Positions 1-6,502 of a stretch of 7,384 bases of DNA are shown here, one piece after another. The notes under the pieces were generated by a model. The model was not told where the DNA came from and ran no database searches. It saw only the letters and a list, made by a program, of their open reading frames with translations. Numbering within the stretch: position 1 is the stretch's first letter; each line of letters starts with the position of its first letter. The DNA lies in NCBI GenBank assembly GCA_934525735.1, contig CAKSZM010000080.1, positions 1 through 7,384 of the forward strand. The letters run 5' to 3'. Both the position numbers and the translations under genes were made by a program. The DNA is from an uncultured Faecalibacterium sp. GTDB lineage: Bacteria > Bacillota > Clostridia > Oscillospirales > Ruminococcaceae.

Positions 1-647
1 ACGCGGTTGGCGTACTTGGCAATGTCCTCCATGCTGTGGGACACCAGCAGCACGGTGGTGCCGGTCTTTTTGTGGTATTCCTTCACTTCGGAGAGGATAT
101 CGTCGCGCCCTTCCGGGTCCAAACCGGCGGCAGGCTCGTCCAGCACAAGGATGCGGGGTTTCATGGCCATGACGCCCGCCACAGCCACGCGGCGCTTCTG
201 GCCGCCGGACAGCTCAAAGGGGCTGCGCTCCAGCAGGGCGGGGTCCAGCTTGACGAACTCCGCTGATTCGTGCACGCGGCGGTCGATCTCGGCTTCGTCC
301 AGACCCATATTCTTTGGGCCGAACGCAATATCTTTATAGCAGGTCTCCTCGAACAGCTGGTATTCCGGGTACTGGAACACCAGACCGGTGAGGAAACGGA
401 AATCCCGGATCTTTTCCGGGTCGGCCCACAGATCGCGGCCGTCGATGAAGATCTTGCCGCTGGTGGGCCGGTTCAGGCCGTTCATGTGGGTGATGAGGGT
501 GCTCTTGCCGGAGCCGGTGGCACCGATGATGCCCACAAAGTCACCCTCTTCTACGGTAAAGCTCACGTCATCCAGCGCGGTGACTGCATTGGGCAGGCCG
601 GGGTTGTAGACGTAGCTCAGATGTTCTACTTTGATGATATCTGCCAT
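1..647 (-). CDS. ecfA2: EcfA2 energy-coupling factor transporter ATPase (3' end beyond window)
   Basis: One of the two cytoplasmic ATP-binding subunits of an ECF-type importer; with EcfA1 it powers the membrane protein EcfT and exchangeable S components that bring in vitamins or metal ions. 215 codons are visible, starting MADIIKVEHLSYVYNPG. Seen motifs: Walker A GATGSGKST (about 42-50), Q-loop VFQYPEYQLFEE (about 90-101), ABC signature LSGGQKRR (146-153), Walker B ILVLDEPAAGLDP (166-178) and the switch His in VSHSMED (about H204). The YPEYQ and DEPAAGLDP wording is typical of EcfA2 rather than EcfA1. About 70 C-terminal residues are missing off the left edge; EcfT would be expected next. The ATG at 647-645 is preceded by GGGGGAA about 8 bases upstream. 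It starts 15 bases after the ecfA1 stop, so the pair is almost certainly cotranscribed. The frame is open through to base 3. Confidence 0.95.
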   Translation of the reverse strand, partial: MADIIKVEHLSYVYNPGLPNAVTALDDVSFTVEEGDFVGIIGATGSGKSTLITHMNGLNRPTSGKIFIDGRDLWADPEKIRDFRFLTGLVFQYPEYQLFEETCYKDIAFGPKNMGLDEAEIDRRVHESAEFVKLDPALLERSPFELSGGQKRRVAVAGVMAMKPRILVLDEPAAGLDPEGRDDILSEVKEYHKKTGTTVLLVSHSMEDIAKYANR

Positions 648-662
648 TTCGTCTGTTCCCCC

Positions 663-1502
663 TTACTGCAGCAGTTCATACAGCGCCTGTGCGCACTCGC
701 CGGTGTCGATGATGCCCTCCGGCATCGGGATGCCGGCCTTCGCCAGCTCATCCCGCAGCTCGGCGGCCTGCGGCACATCCAGATGCAGCGAGCGCACCTT
801 TTCGGTCTGGCTGAACACCTCTTTCGGGGTGCCCTCCATGACCACATGGCCCTTGCTCATCACCAGAACACGGTCGGCCTGCGCGGCTTCTTCCATATAG
901 TGGGTGATGGCCACCACCGTGATGCCCATATTCTTGTTCAGATGGTGGATGGTCTGCATCACCTGCTCACGGCCCCGGGGGTCCAGCATAGCAGTGGCTT
1001 CGTCCAGGATCAGGCAGTCCGGGCGCATGGCCACAACGCCCGCAATGGCAACGCGCTGCTTCTGGCCGCCGGAAAGGTTGTGGGGTGCGCGCTCGCGGTA
1101 GTCGTAGATGCCCGCCATCTTCATAGCGTCATCCACGCGGCGGCGCATCTTCTCCGGCGGAACACCGAGGTTTTCCAGCGCAAAGGCCACATCTTCCTCC
1201 ACCACGGTGGCAACGATCTGGTTGTCCGGGTTCTGGAACACCATGCCCACGGTCTGGCGGATATCATAGATTTTGTCCTCGTCGGCGGTGTCCATGCCTT
1301 CCACATACACCTTGCCGCTCTCGGGCAGCAAAATGGCGTTGAAATGCTTGGCCAGCGTGGATTTTCCGCAGCCGTTGGCACCCAGCACGGCCACGAACTC
1401 GCCGCGCTTCACCTGCGTGGAGACGCCGTCCAGCGCATACACCGGCTGGTCGGGGTCGTAGCGGAATTTCAGGTTTTCTGCTGTTAAAATCGTTTCACTC
1501 AT
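663..1502 (-). CDS. ecfA1: EcfA1 energy-coupling factor transporter ATPase
   Basis: Complete 279-residue ATPase subunit of the ECF importer, partner of EcfA2. Seen motifs: Walker A GANGCGKST (41-49), Q-loop VFQNPDNQIV (88-97), signature LSGGQKQR (143-150), Walker B CLILDEATAMLDP (163-175) and the switch His H201 in THYMEEA. The NPDNQ and DEATAMLDP forms are characteristic of EcfA1. The C-terminal 60 or so residues are the extra ECF-ATPase domain, and the length is normal for the family. I use the Met of MSETILTAENLKF at 1502. An upstream in-frame Met at 1553 would add 17 residues encoded by a GC-rich intergenic hairpin, which is implausible. The Shine-Dalgarno sequence is weak (purine-rich AGAAAGAG about 8 bases upstream), weaker than for the other genes of the cluster. 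The EcfA1/EcfA2 assignment is firm; the substrate is unknown because no S component is in view. Confidence 0.95.
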   Translation of the reverse strand: MSETILTAENLKFRYDPDQPVYALDGVSTQVKRGEFVAVLGANGCGKSTLAKHFNAILLPESGKVYVEGMDTADEDKIYDIRQTVGMVFQNPDNQIVATVVEEDVAFALENLGVPPEKMRRRVDDAMKMAGIYDYRERAPHNLSGGQKQRVAIAGVVAMRPDCLILDEATAMLDPRGREQVMQTIHHLNKNMGITVVAITHYMEEAAQADRVLVMSKGHVVMEGTPKEVFSQTEKVRSLHLDVPQAAELRDELAKAGIPMPEGIIDTGECAQALYELLQ

Positions 1503-1568
1503 TTGGTTTTCTCTTTCTGGTGGTGCGCCCCTCCGAAAGGGGCTGTACCCCATTCTTCGAAAAATAAT
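1503..1568 (-). repeat. Hairpin-bearing spacer between methyltransferase gene and ecfA1
   Basis: This 66-base gap is one of the two longest in the gene train. It contains a GC-rich inverted repeat, GCCCCT-CCGAA-AGGGGC (1527-1543), overlapping a second possible one, GGGG-CTGTA-CCCC (1539-1551). Neither is followed by a T run on the minus strand, so it is not a classical terminator. The segment at 1537-1551 matches 6660-6674 in 14 of 15 bases, which suggests a dispersed genomic hairpin repeat. The weak ribosome site of ecfA1 lies just beside it. Confidence 0.5.
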
Positions 1569-2444
1569 TTATTCTTCCCAGATGGCCGTGGCGCCGCAGG
1601 GCACCACACCGCCGGTGGCGGACACCGGCAGGCCGATCTCGTCGCAGCTGGTCTTGCCGCCGAAGCGGGGCACCAGCGTGGTCTTGAGCATATATTCCAT
1701 GACCGCCGGGGACAGGCCGGTGGTGTAGCTGTTGACCGCAAAGAACAGCGGTTTATCGCTCAGCACTTCTTCGCACTGGGTGACGAGGTCATAGATGCAG
1801 TCTTCCAGCTTCCAGATCTCGCCGCCGGGGCCGCGGCCGTAGCTGGGCGGGTCCATGATGATGCCGTCGTAGGTGTTGCCGCGGCGCTTTTCCCGCGCCA
1901 CGAACTTGGCGCAGTCGTCCACCAGCCAGCGGATAGGGCGGTCGGCAAGGCCGCTTGCTGCGGCGTTGTCCTTGCCCCATGCCACGATGCCCTTAGAGGC
2001 ATCCACATGGCAGACAGTAGCGCCTGCCGCCGCACAGGCCAGCGTAGCGCCGCCGGTGTAGCCGAACAGGTTCAGCACCTTCACCGGGCGGCCGGCGGCG
2101 CGGATCTTCTGCTGGTACCATGCCCAGTTGACCGCCTGCTCCGGGAACACGCCCGTGTGCTTGAAGCCGGTGGGGCTGACGATAAGGGTGAGCTTATCCT
2201 CGCCCTCGCCGCAGCTGATCTTCCACTTTTCCGGCAGACGGCGCTTGTACTCCCACTCGCCGCCGCCCTGATTGGAGCGGTGATAGACAGCGTCTGCCTT
2301 CGCCCACAGCGGGCTTTGCTTCGGGGTCTTCCACACCACCTGCGGGTCGGGGCGGATCAGAATGGTCTCGCCCCAGCGTTCCAGCCGGTTGCCCTCGGTG
2401 GCATCCAGCAGTTCATAATCTTTCCAGGTATCTGCAGGGCGCAT
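1569..2444 (-). CDS. Class I SAM-dependent methyltransferase (RlmI/COG1092-like, probably rRNA-directed)
   Basis: A 291-residue Rossmann-fold methyltransferase. Seen motifs: SAM-binding motif I VLNLFGYTGGAT (123-134), motif II VDASKG (147-152), the acidic VDD (175-177) and motif IV DPPSYGRGPGGE (198-209), followed by a WKLED segment. This arrangement resembles the COG1092/RlmI-type family that includes 23S rRNA cytosine methyltransferases, but the N-terminal PUA RNA-binding domain of E. coli RlmI is not recognisable. Residues 1-110 would instead form a smaller N-terminal region. Substrate and target base therefore remain inference. The start is well supported: GGGAGG lies 5 bases before the ATG at 2444. 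It follows glmM by 29 bases and precedes ecfA1, so it is likely part of the same transcript. The fold assignment is sure, the rRNA target is not. Confidence 0.85.
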   Translation of the reverse strand: MRPADTWKDYELLDATEGNRLERWGETILIRPDPQVVWKTPKQSPLWAKADAVYHRSNQGGGEWEYKRRLPEKWKISCGEGEDKLTLIVSPTGFKHTGVFPEQAVNWAWYQQKIRAAGRPVKVLNLFGYTGGATLACAAAGATVCHVDASKGIVAWGKDNAAASGLADRPIRWLVDDCAKFVAREKRRGNTYDGIIMDPPSYGRGPGGEIWKLEDCIYDLVTQCEEVLSDKPLFFAVNSYTTGLSPAVMEYMLKTTLVPRFGGKTSCDEIGLPVSATGGVVPCGATAIWEE

Positions 2445-2473
2445 AGCGTCCTCCCTTCTCTTCTATCGGTTCC

Positions 2474-3829
2474 TTACTGGCCCAGAATACGCTTGTTGAT
2501 CTTATCCACGATGCGGTCTGCACAGCGGTGGATGGCGTCCAGATCCTGACCTTCCACCATCACGCGGATCTTCGGCTCGGTGCCGGACACGCGCACCAGC
2601 ACACGGCCCATACCCATCAGCTTCTGCTGCTCGTTCTCAATGAAGCCGGCCAGCACTTCATCCTCTTTGTAGGCGGCTTTCTGGGCGGCATTGGCGGTCA
2701 CGTTCACCAGCACCTGCGGGTACTGGGCATAGATGCCGTTCAGCTCGCTCATCTTTTTGCCGCTCTCCGCCAGCAGCTTGAGCAGCTTGCCGGCGGTCAG
2801 CTCACCGTCGCCGGTGGTGGCGTGGTGCAGCAGGATCACATGGCCGCTCTGTTCGCCGCCGATGGAATAGCCGTTCTCACGCATATTCTCCAGCACATAG
2901 CGGTCGCCCACGGCAGTCTTTTCGGTATTGATGCCCTGGCTCTCCATGTATTTGATGAAGCCCAGGTTGGACATGACCGTGACCACAGCGGTGTCGCCGT
3001 CCAGACGGCCCTTGTCCTTCATGGTCATCGCCAGCAGGGCAATGATCTTGTCGCCGTCCATCTCACGGCCCTGCTCATCGCAGGCAAGGCAGCGGTCGGC
3101 GTCGCCGTCAAAAGCAATGCCGCAGTCAAAGCCGCCCTCGACCACAGCCTTTTCCAGATTGTCCAGATGGGTGCTGCCCACGCCCTTGTTGATGTTCTGG
3201 CCGTCCGGCTCGATGCCGATAAAGGTGCACTTTGCGCCCAGACGGGGGAACAGCTTCTGTGCCACGGCGGCAGAAGCGCCGTTTGCGCAGTCGATGCAGA
3301 CATTCAGGCCGGACAGGTCGCCGTTGACCGACTCGTACAGGTGATCCACATAATCCTGCAGGCCGTCATCCCGGCGGGACACGCGGCCCACCTCGGCACC
3401 GGTCTTCAGCTCGATACCAGCACAGTCGTTATCAATGTAGGCTTCGATCTGGTTTTCCACCTCGTCCGGCAGCTTGTAGCCAGTACCGGCAAAGATCTTG
3501 ATGCCATTGAACTCCATCGGGTTGTGGGACGCCGAGATCACGATACCGGCATCTGCGTTGTACTTGCCCACCAGATAGGCCACGGCGGGGGTGGGCAGCA
3601 CACCCAGACTTTCCACATCCGCGCCCACGCTGCACAGACCGGCGGTCAGGGCGGCTTCCAGCATATCGCCGGACTGGCGGGTGTCCTTGCCGATCAGGAT
3701 GCGGGGCCGGTGGCCGGTGCTGCCGGTCAGCACCGCTGCCGCGCCGCGGCCGATCTTCATGGCCAGCTCACAGGTCAGGTCTGCACCGGCCACGCCGCGC
3801 ACGCCGTCGGTTCCAAAATATTTTCCCAT
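2474..3829 (-). CDS. glmM: Phosphoglucosamine mutase GlmM
   Basis: Interconverts glucosamine-6-phosphate and glucosamine-1-phosphate, the step before GlmU in UDP-GlcNAc and peptidoglycan synthesis; cytoplasmic and normally essential. The 451-residue length is normal. Seen motifs: the N-terminal FGTDGVRG (5-12), phosphoserine loop ISASHNP (98-104, catalytic Ser101), Mg-binding DGDADR (241-246), sugar-binding GEQSGH (325-330) and phosphate-binding RVSGTEPKIRV (413-423). All key residues are present. I start at the Met of MGKYFGTDG (3829), which has GAGAGGGG about 8 bases upstream. The frame stays open a further 53 codons into ruvB, but that extension lacks family similarity. The gene begins 14 bases after the ruvB stop, so cotranscription with ruvCAB is likely. 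Confidence 0.97.
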   Translation of the reverse strand: MGKYFGTDGVRGVAGADLTCELAMKIGRGAAAVLTGSTGHRPRILIGKDTRQSGDMLEAALTAGLCSVGADVESLGVLPTPAVAYLVGKYNADAGIVISASHNPMEFNGIKIFAGTGYKLPDEVENQIEAYIDNDCAGIELKTGAEVGRVSRRDDGLQDYVDHLYESVNGDLSGLNVCIDCANGASAAVAQKLFPRLGAKCTFIGIEPDGQNINKGVGSTHLDNLEKAVVEGGFDCGIAFDGDADRCLACDEQGREMDGDKIIALLAMTMKDKGRLDGDTAVVTVMSNLGFIKYMESQGINTEKTAVGDRYVLENMRENGYSIGGEQSGHVILLHHATTGDGELTAGKLLKLLAESGKKMSELNGIYAQYPQVLVNVTANAAQKAAYKEDEVLAGFIENEQQKLMGMGRVLVRVSGTEPKIRVMVEGQDLDAIHRCADRIVDKINKRILGQ

Positions 3830-3843
3830 AATCAATACCCCTC

Positions 3844-4902
3844 TCAGAATAAACTCTGCTGTCCGTTGTCCTCCGGGCTGCCGGATTCCGGCGCTTTCAT
3901 GCCCAGATGTTCGTATGCCAGCTTTGTGACGCAGCGCCCGCGCGGGGTGCGGGTCAAAAAGCCCATCTGCATCAGATACGGCTCGCACAGGTCTTCCAGC
4001 GTGACGGCTTCCTCACCGAGGGCTGCCGCCAGCGTTTCCAGACCCACCGGGCCGCCGTTGTACATTTCAATAATGGCCCGCAAAAGGTTGCGGTCCAGTT
4101 CGTCCAGGCCCAGCGCGTCCACGTCCATCCGCTTCAATCCCAGCAGGGCCACATCCCGGTCGATGATGCCGTCACCCAGCACGGTGGCAAAGTCGCGGAT
4201 GCGCTTCAGAAAGCGGTTAGCCACGCGGGGCGTGCCCCGGCTGCACTTGGCCAGCTCGTAGGCGCCCTCGGGTGTGATGGGCTGGTCGAGGATGCCTGCC
4301 GACCGCTGGATGATGCGGCTCAACTCGTCCGGGCTGTATAGTTCCAGCTTGAGCAGCACGCCGAAGCGGTCGCGCAGCGGGCCGGTGATCTGGCCGGCGC
4401 GGGTTGTGGCGCCCACCAGCGTGAAGCGCGGCAGGTTGATGCGGATGCTCTGGGCGCTGGGGCCTTTGCCGATCATGATATCCAGCGCGTAGTCTTCCAG
4501 CGCCGGATACAGCACCTCTTCCACCTGACGGGACAGGCGGTGGATCTCATCGATGAACAGCACATCGCCCTCCTGCAGGTTGGTCAGCAGGGCGGCAAGA
4601 TCGCCGGGCTTTTCAATGGCTGGGCCGCTGGTGATGCGGATCTGCACCCCCATCTCGTTGGCGATGATGCCCGCAAGCGTGGTCTTGCCCAGACCCGGCG
4701 GGCCGTAGAGCAGGATGTGATCCACCGGCTCGCCGCGCCGCTTGGCGGCTTCCAGATAGATCTTCAGGTTCTGCTTGACCTTTTCCTGCCCGATGTAGTC
4801 TTCCAGATGCTGCGGGCGGAGGTTGTTTTCTTCGCTGTCCGCAGCCGTCATGCCGGGCTGCATCATTTTTGCGCCGTACAGCGCAGTTTCGTCCTGCATC
4901 AT
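3844..4902 (-). CDS. ruvB: Holliday junction branch-migration ATPase RuvB
   Basis: Hexameric AAA+ motor that, held by RuvA, pumps duplex DNA through Holliday junctions during recombinational repair. About 352 residues. Seen motifs: Walker [10 protein letters not shown] (67-75), Walker B LFIDEIHR (115-122), sensor 1 GATTRAG (164-170), the arginine-finger region GPLRDRFG (174-181), sensor 2 RGTPRVANR (222-230), and a C-terminal winged helix ending near TRTPRGR and LAYEHLG. Two adjacent ATG codons, 4902 and 4899, can start it. The Shine-Dalgarno AGGAGG is only 3 bases from the first but 6 from the second, so the second Met may be the true start. The stop codon of ruvA is directly next to the first ATG, implying translational coupling. 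Confidence 0.97.
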   Translation of the reverse strand: MMQDETALYGAKMMQPGMTAADSEENNLRPQHLEDYIGQEKVKQNLKIYLEAAKRRGEPVDHILLYGPPGLGKTTLAGIIANEMGVQIRITSGPAIEKPGDLAALLTNLQEGDVLFIDEIHRLSRQVEEVLYPALEDYALDIMIGKGPSAQSIRINLPRFTLVGATTRAGQITGPLRDRFGVLLKLELYSPDELSRIIQRSAGILDQPITPEGAYELAKCSRGTPRVANRFLKRIRDFATVLGDGIIDRDVALLGLKRMDVDALGLDELDRNLLRAIIEMYNGGPVGLETLAAALGEEAVTLEDLCEPYLMQMGFLTRTPRGRCVTKLAYEHLGMKAPESGSPEDNGQQSLF

Positions 4903-5514
4903 TTACCTCCTGCCTGCCATGCCGCGAAGAGCCAGCTTGATGATCTCTTCCACGGGCAGCGTCGCGTCGATCTTGGAGATGGCCAGCGCGGCCTCGCTCT
5001 GGCTGTAGCCCAGCGACACCAGTGCCGCAATGGCCTGTGCACTGCCCTGCGATGCCGGAGTATCGGCCGAAGCACCGGCCACATCCTCCAGCGAGATGCC
5101 GTCCACAAAGCCCTTGGCCACCTTATCTTTCAGTTCCAGCACGATGCGCTGCGCCAGCTTCGGCCCCACGCCGGAAGCAGCCTTGAACGCCTTGTGGTCG
5201 CCCGCCGAGATGGCCAGCGCCACACGGTCCGGCTCCATCACGCTCAGGATGGCAAGGCCGACTTTCGGCCCCACACCGGACACAGCGGTCAGCATCTCAA
5301 AGCAGGCCTGCTGCTCCTCGGTGGCAAAGCCGTACAGACTCACATCATTCTCAGTGACGCTCATCACCGTGTAGAGCGTTGCTTCCTTGCCCACGCCGGG
5401 CAGGGCTGCCGCCACGCTGGCCGGACACTGGGTGTAATAGCCCACGCCGCCGCAGCTGAGCACCACCGCGCTCAGGCTTTTCTTGATGATTTTTCCAGTT
5501 AAGCAGTAGATCAT
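4903..5514 (-). CDS. ruvA: Holliday junction DNA-binding protein RuvA
   Basis: Tetrameric four-way-junction binder that loads RuvB rings and holds the junction in a square-planar form. 203 residues, normal length. Seen: N-terminal OB-fold start MIYCLTGKI with the KxxxxVVLSCGGVGY segment, two helix-hairpin-helix motifs SGVGPKVG (79-86) and SGVGPKLAQRI (114-124), an acidic/small-residue linker (about 140-158), and the C-terminal RuvB-interacting domain from about 159 (AIAALVSLGYS...). I choose the Met of MIYCLTG at 5514: AGAGAGGG sits 5 bases upstream and the family starts this way. An in-frame Met at 5532 would place the start before that ribosome site. It lies 67 bases after ruvC and abuts ruvB. 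Confidence 0.96.
   Translation of the reverse strand: MIYCLTGKIIKKSLSAVVLSCGGVGYYTQCPASVAAALPGVGKEATLYTVMSVTENDVSLYGFATEEQQACFEMLTAVSGVGPKVGLAILSVMEPDRVALAISAGDHKAFKAASGVGPKLAQRIVLELKDKVAKGFVDGISLEDVAGASADTPASQGSAQAIAALVSLGYSQSEAALAISKIDATLPVEEIIKLALRGMAGRR
4906..4911 (-). promoter_or_regulatory. Shine-Dalgarno of ruvB inside the last codons of ruvA
   Basis: The bases AGGAGG are at once the last two sense codons of ruvA (Arg-Arg) and a perfect ribosome binding site for ruvB, whose start follows the ruvA TAA without a gap. Ribosomes ending ruvA would be placed directly at the ruvB start, favouring coordinated RuvA and RuvB synthesis. Confidence 0.85.
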
Positions 5515-5527
5515 ACAAACCCTCTCT

Positions 5528-5549
5528 GGCAATGCCTTCTGGCACTGCC
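5528..5549 (-). repeat. 9-bp hairpin just upstream of the ruvA ribosome site
   Basis: On the minus-strand RNA, GGCAGTGCC and GGCATTGCC can form a 9-bp stem with one G-U pair around an AGAA tetraloop. The hairpin ends only a few bases before the AGAGAGGG Shine-Dalgarno of ruvA. It could stabilise the downstream message end after cleavage or tune ruvA translation; either role is inference. Confidence 0.6.
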
Positions 5550-5550
5550 C

Positions 5551-5576
5551 GCTCTCCCGGGAGGAAGAGCTTTTTT
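5551..5576 (+). terminator. Terminator-shaped hairpin with T6, antisense to the operon
   Basis: GCTCT (5551-5555) pairs with AGAGC (5566-5570), with two more GC pairs after a mismatch, and TTTTTT follows at 5571-5576 on the plus strand. The polarity would stop plus-strand (antisense) transcription. On the operon strand the A run comes first, so ruv transcription should not be terminated here. No plus-strand gene is seen upstream. Confidence 0.4.
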
Positions 5577-5581
5577 ATCGG

Positions 5582-6094
5582 TCAGATCGGCCCTGCCACG
5601 CGGCGGACAAAGCGATTGAGCTGGTTGCCGTTGGTGTGGCAGAAGGTAATGGCCATGGCCAGCGCATCGGCGGTATCGTCGGGCTTCGGCACGGCGGGCA
5701 GATGCAGCAGCACCCGGGTCATCTCCTGCACCTGCTTTTTCACGGCCTTGCCGTAGCCGGTGACCGCCTGTTTGACCTGCATGGGGGTGTACTCGTAGAT
5801 GGGCAGGCCTGCCTGCGCCGCCGCCAGCAGGATGACCCCGCGGGCTTCCGCCACGCCGATGACTGTGGTCTGGTTGTGCTGGTAGAACAGCTTTTCGATG
5901 GCCAGCACTTCCGGCTGCGTGCGGTCGATGACCTCCTTGATGCCGGTGTACACCTCATCCAGACGCCGCTCGAACGGCACGCCCGCGTCGGTGCACACGG
6001 CGCCGAAATCCACCGGCGCAAAGCGGTTGCCCGCATAATCCACCACGCCCCAGCCCACGATGGCGTAGCCGGGGTCGATGCCCAAAACTCTCAT
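5582..6094 (-). CDS. ruvC: Crossover junction endodeoxyribonuclease RuvC
   Basis: Dimeric RNase H-fold resolvase that nicks Holliday junctions symmetrically; acts with RuvAB. 170 residues, normal length. The four acidic catalytic residues appear intact: Asp7 in GIDPGYAIVGWG, Glu67 in LAIEKLFY, and Asp140 and Asp143 in PKPDDTADALAMAI. The IGVAEARG segment (79-86) and YTPMQVKQAVTGYG (102-115) are also family hallmarks. The ATG at 6094 has GAAGGA about 9 bases upstream. It is the first gene of the minus-strand train and has plausible promoters directly upstream. The order ruvC-ruvA-ruvB is the common bacterial arrangement. Confidence 0.97.
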   Translation of the reverse strand: MRVLGIDPGYAIVGWGVVDYAGNRFAPVDFGAVCTDAGVPFERRLDEVYTGIKEVIDRTQPEVLAIEKLFYQHNQTTVIGVAEARGVILLAAAQAGLPIYEYTPMQVKQAVTGYGKAVKKQVQEMTRVLLHLPAVPKPDDTADALAMAITFCHTNGNQLNRFVRRVAGPI

Positions 6095-6121
6095 GCTGCG
6101 ATTCCTTCCGATACTATTCCT

Positions 6122-6164
6122 ATTATAACCTATTTATTATATCACACCAAAACGGTGTGAGCAA
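6122..6164 (-). promoter_or_regulatory. Two overlapping sigma-A-type promoters for ruvC
   Basis: Two perfect TATAAT boxes lie on the minus strand. P1 has TATAAT at 6127-6122, a 17-base spacer and TTGGTG at 6150-6145. P2 has TATAAT at 6141-6136, a 17-base spacer and TTGCTC at 6164-6159. Both -35 boxes match only the TTG part of the consensus. Starts about 7 bases downstream would give short leaders of roughly 20 to 35 bases before the ruvC ATG. The promoters would serve the whole ruvCAB-glmM-methyltransferase-ecfA train unless internal promoters exist. Confidence 0.65.
6142..6160. promoter_or_regulatory. Perfect palindrome, candidate operator in the ruvC promoter
   Basis: TCACACC-AAAAC-GGTGTGA is a perfect 7-5-7 inverted repeat. 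It fills the -35/-10 spacer of promoter P2 and covers the -35 box of P1, where a dimeric repressor would block both. It does not match the LexA (GAAC/GTTC-type), CIRCE, Rex or CRP consensus known to me. The binding protein is unknown. Confidence 0.5.
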
Positions 6165-6206
6165 TACAGGCCGCACCGGATTTGCTCCCGGAATGGACGC
6201 TGCCAC

Positions 6207-6280
6207 GCCGAAAAGAGCTGTTTCTGGCCGGAGTTTCAAAAAAGTTTTACAATTTTTGAAAAAAGGGCTTGCTTTTCGGC
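6207..6280. repeat. Nested inverted repeats upstream of the tRNA-Val promoter
   Basis: An outer perfect 9-bp repeat, GCCGAAAAG (6207-6215) with CTTTTCGGC (6272-6280), encloses an inner perfect 9-bp repeat, TTTCAAAAA (6234-6242) with TTTTTGAAA (6253-6261). The A/T-rich inner part sits roughly where an UP element would lie relative to the tRNA promoter, and the outer right arm overlaps its -35 box. No reading frame here looks coding. Confidence 0.5.
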
Positions 6281-6297
6281 AGAAGGTATGGTAATAT
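6269..6297 (+). promoter_or_regulatory. Promoter of the tRNA-Val gene
   Basis: TTGCTT (6269-6274), a 17-base spacer and TAATAT (6292-6297), preceded by A and T tracts that could act as an UP element. Transcription would begin near 6304, about 25 bases before the mature tRNA 5' end. The hexamers match the consensus in 4 of 6 positions each. Confidence 0.55.
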
Positions 6298-6328
6298 AAA
6301 CAAGCTGATTTCGGCAAAAACAGAATAT

Positions 6329-6404
6329 GGACGGTTAGCTCAGCTGGTAGAGCATCTGCTTGACGTGCAGGAGGTCACAGGTTCGAGTCCTGTACCGTCC
6401 ACCA
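6329..6404 (+). tRNA. tRNA-Val (anticodon GAC), CCA encoded
   Basis: A complete 76-base cloverleaf. Acceptor arms are GGACGGT (6329-6335) and ACCGTCC (6394-6400), with discriminator A6401 and encoded CCA 6402-6404. The D arm is GCTC/GAGC (6338-6341/6350-6353). The anticodon stem is TCTGC/GCAGG around loop TTGACGT, with anticodon GAC at 6362-6364 reading GUC and GUU valine codons. The T arm is ACAGG/CCTGT with loop TTCGAGT. It is a single gene transcribed divergently from ruvC with its own promoter and terminator. tRNA genes often serve as integration sites, and the DNA on its 3' side looks accessory, but I found no convincing direct repeat of its 3' end. Confidence 0.97.
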
Positions 6405-6411
6405 TTCAGTT

Positions 6412-6459
6412 CGTACTCGAACCCGATTCTTTATGAAAAAGGGTTCGGGTACGTTTTTT
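6412..6459 (+). terminator. Intrinsic terminator of tRNA-Val
   Basis: CGTACTCGAACCC (6412-6424) pairs with GGGTTCGGGTACG (6441-6453) in a 13-bp stem with one G-U pair, a 16-base loop, and TTTTTT directly after at 6454-6459. It starts 8 bases after the CCA end. The right arm carries GGTTCGGGT, close to the T-arm GGTTCGAGT of the tRNA itself. Confidence 0.9.
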
Positions 6460-6502
6460 GTTTGCAGGAGGTTCTACGGCGAGAGTACGCAGAGCGGTAA
6501 AC

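Noticed and set aside
270..1487. 405-codon plus-strand open frame opposite ecfA1 and ecfA2
   Set aside because: Antisense shadow of two ABC ATPases whose motifs are all intact on the minus strand; no domain or ribosome site of its own.
1503..2549. 348-codon plus-strand open frame opposite the methyltransferase gene
   Set aside because: Antisense shadow; the minus-strand frame has clear SAM-binding motifs and a strong ribosome site.
3830..3988. 53-codon N-terminal extension of glmM
   Set aside because: It overlaps ruvB, and GlmM proteins begin at MGKYFGTDG, which has its own ribosome site.
2528..4261. 577-codon open frame on the plus strand opposite glmM and ruvB
   Set aside because: It is an antisense shadow of two clear GC-rich genes; the translation is low-complexity, rich in His, Ala, Gln and Val, and has no recognisable domain.
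6142..6160. LexA/SOS box in the ruvC promoter
   Set aside because: The palindrome TCACACC/GGTGTGA lacks the GAAC/GTTC core of Gram-positive LexA sites.
6123..6317. 64-codon minus-strand frame upstream of ruvC
   Set aside because: No ribosome site; it covers the promoters and the A/T-rich repeats, and its translation looks random.
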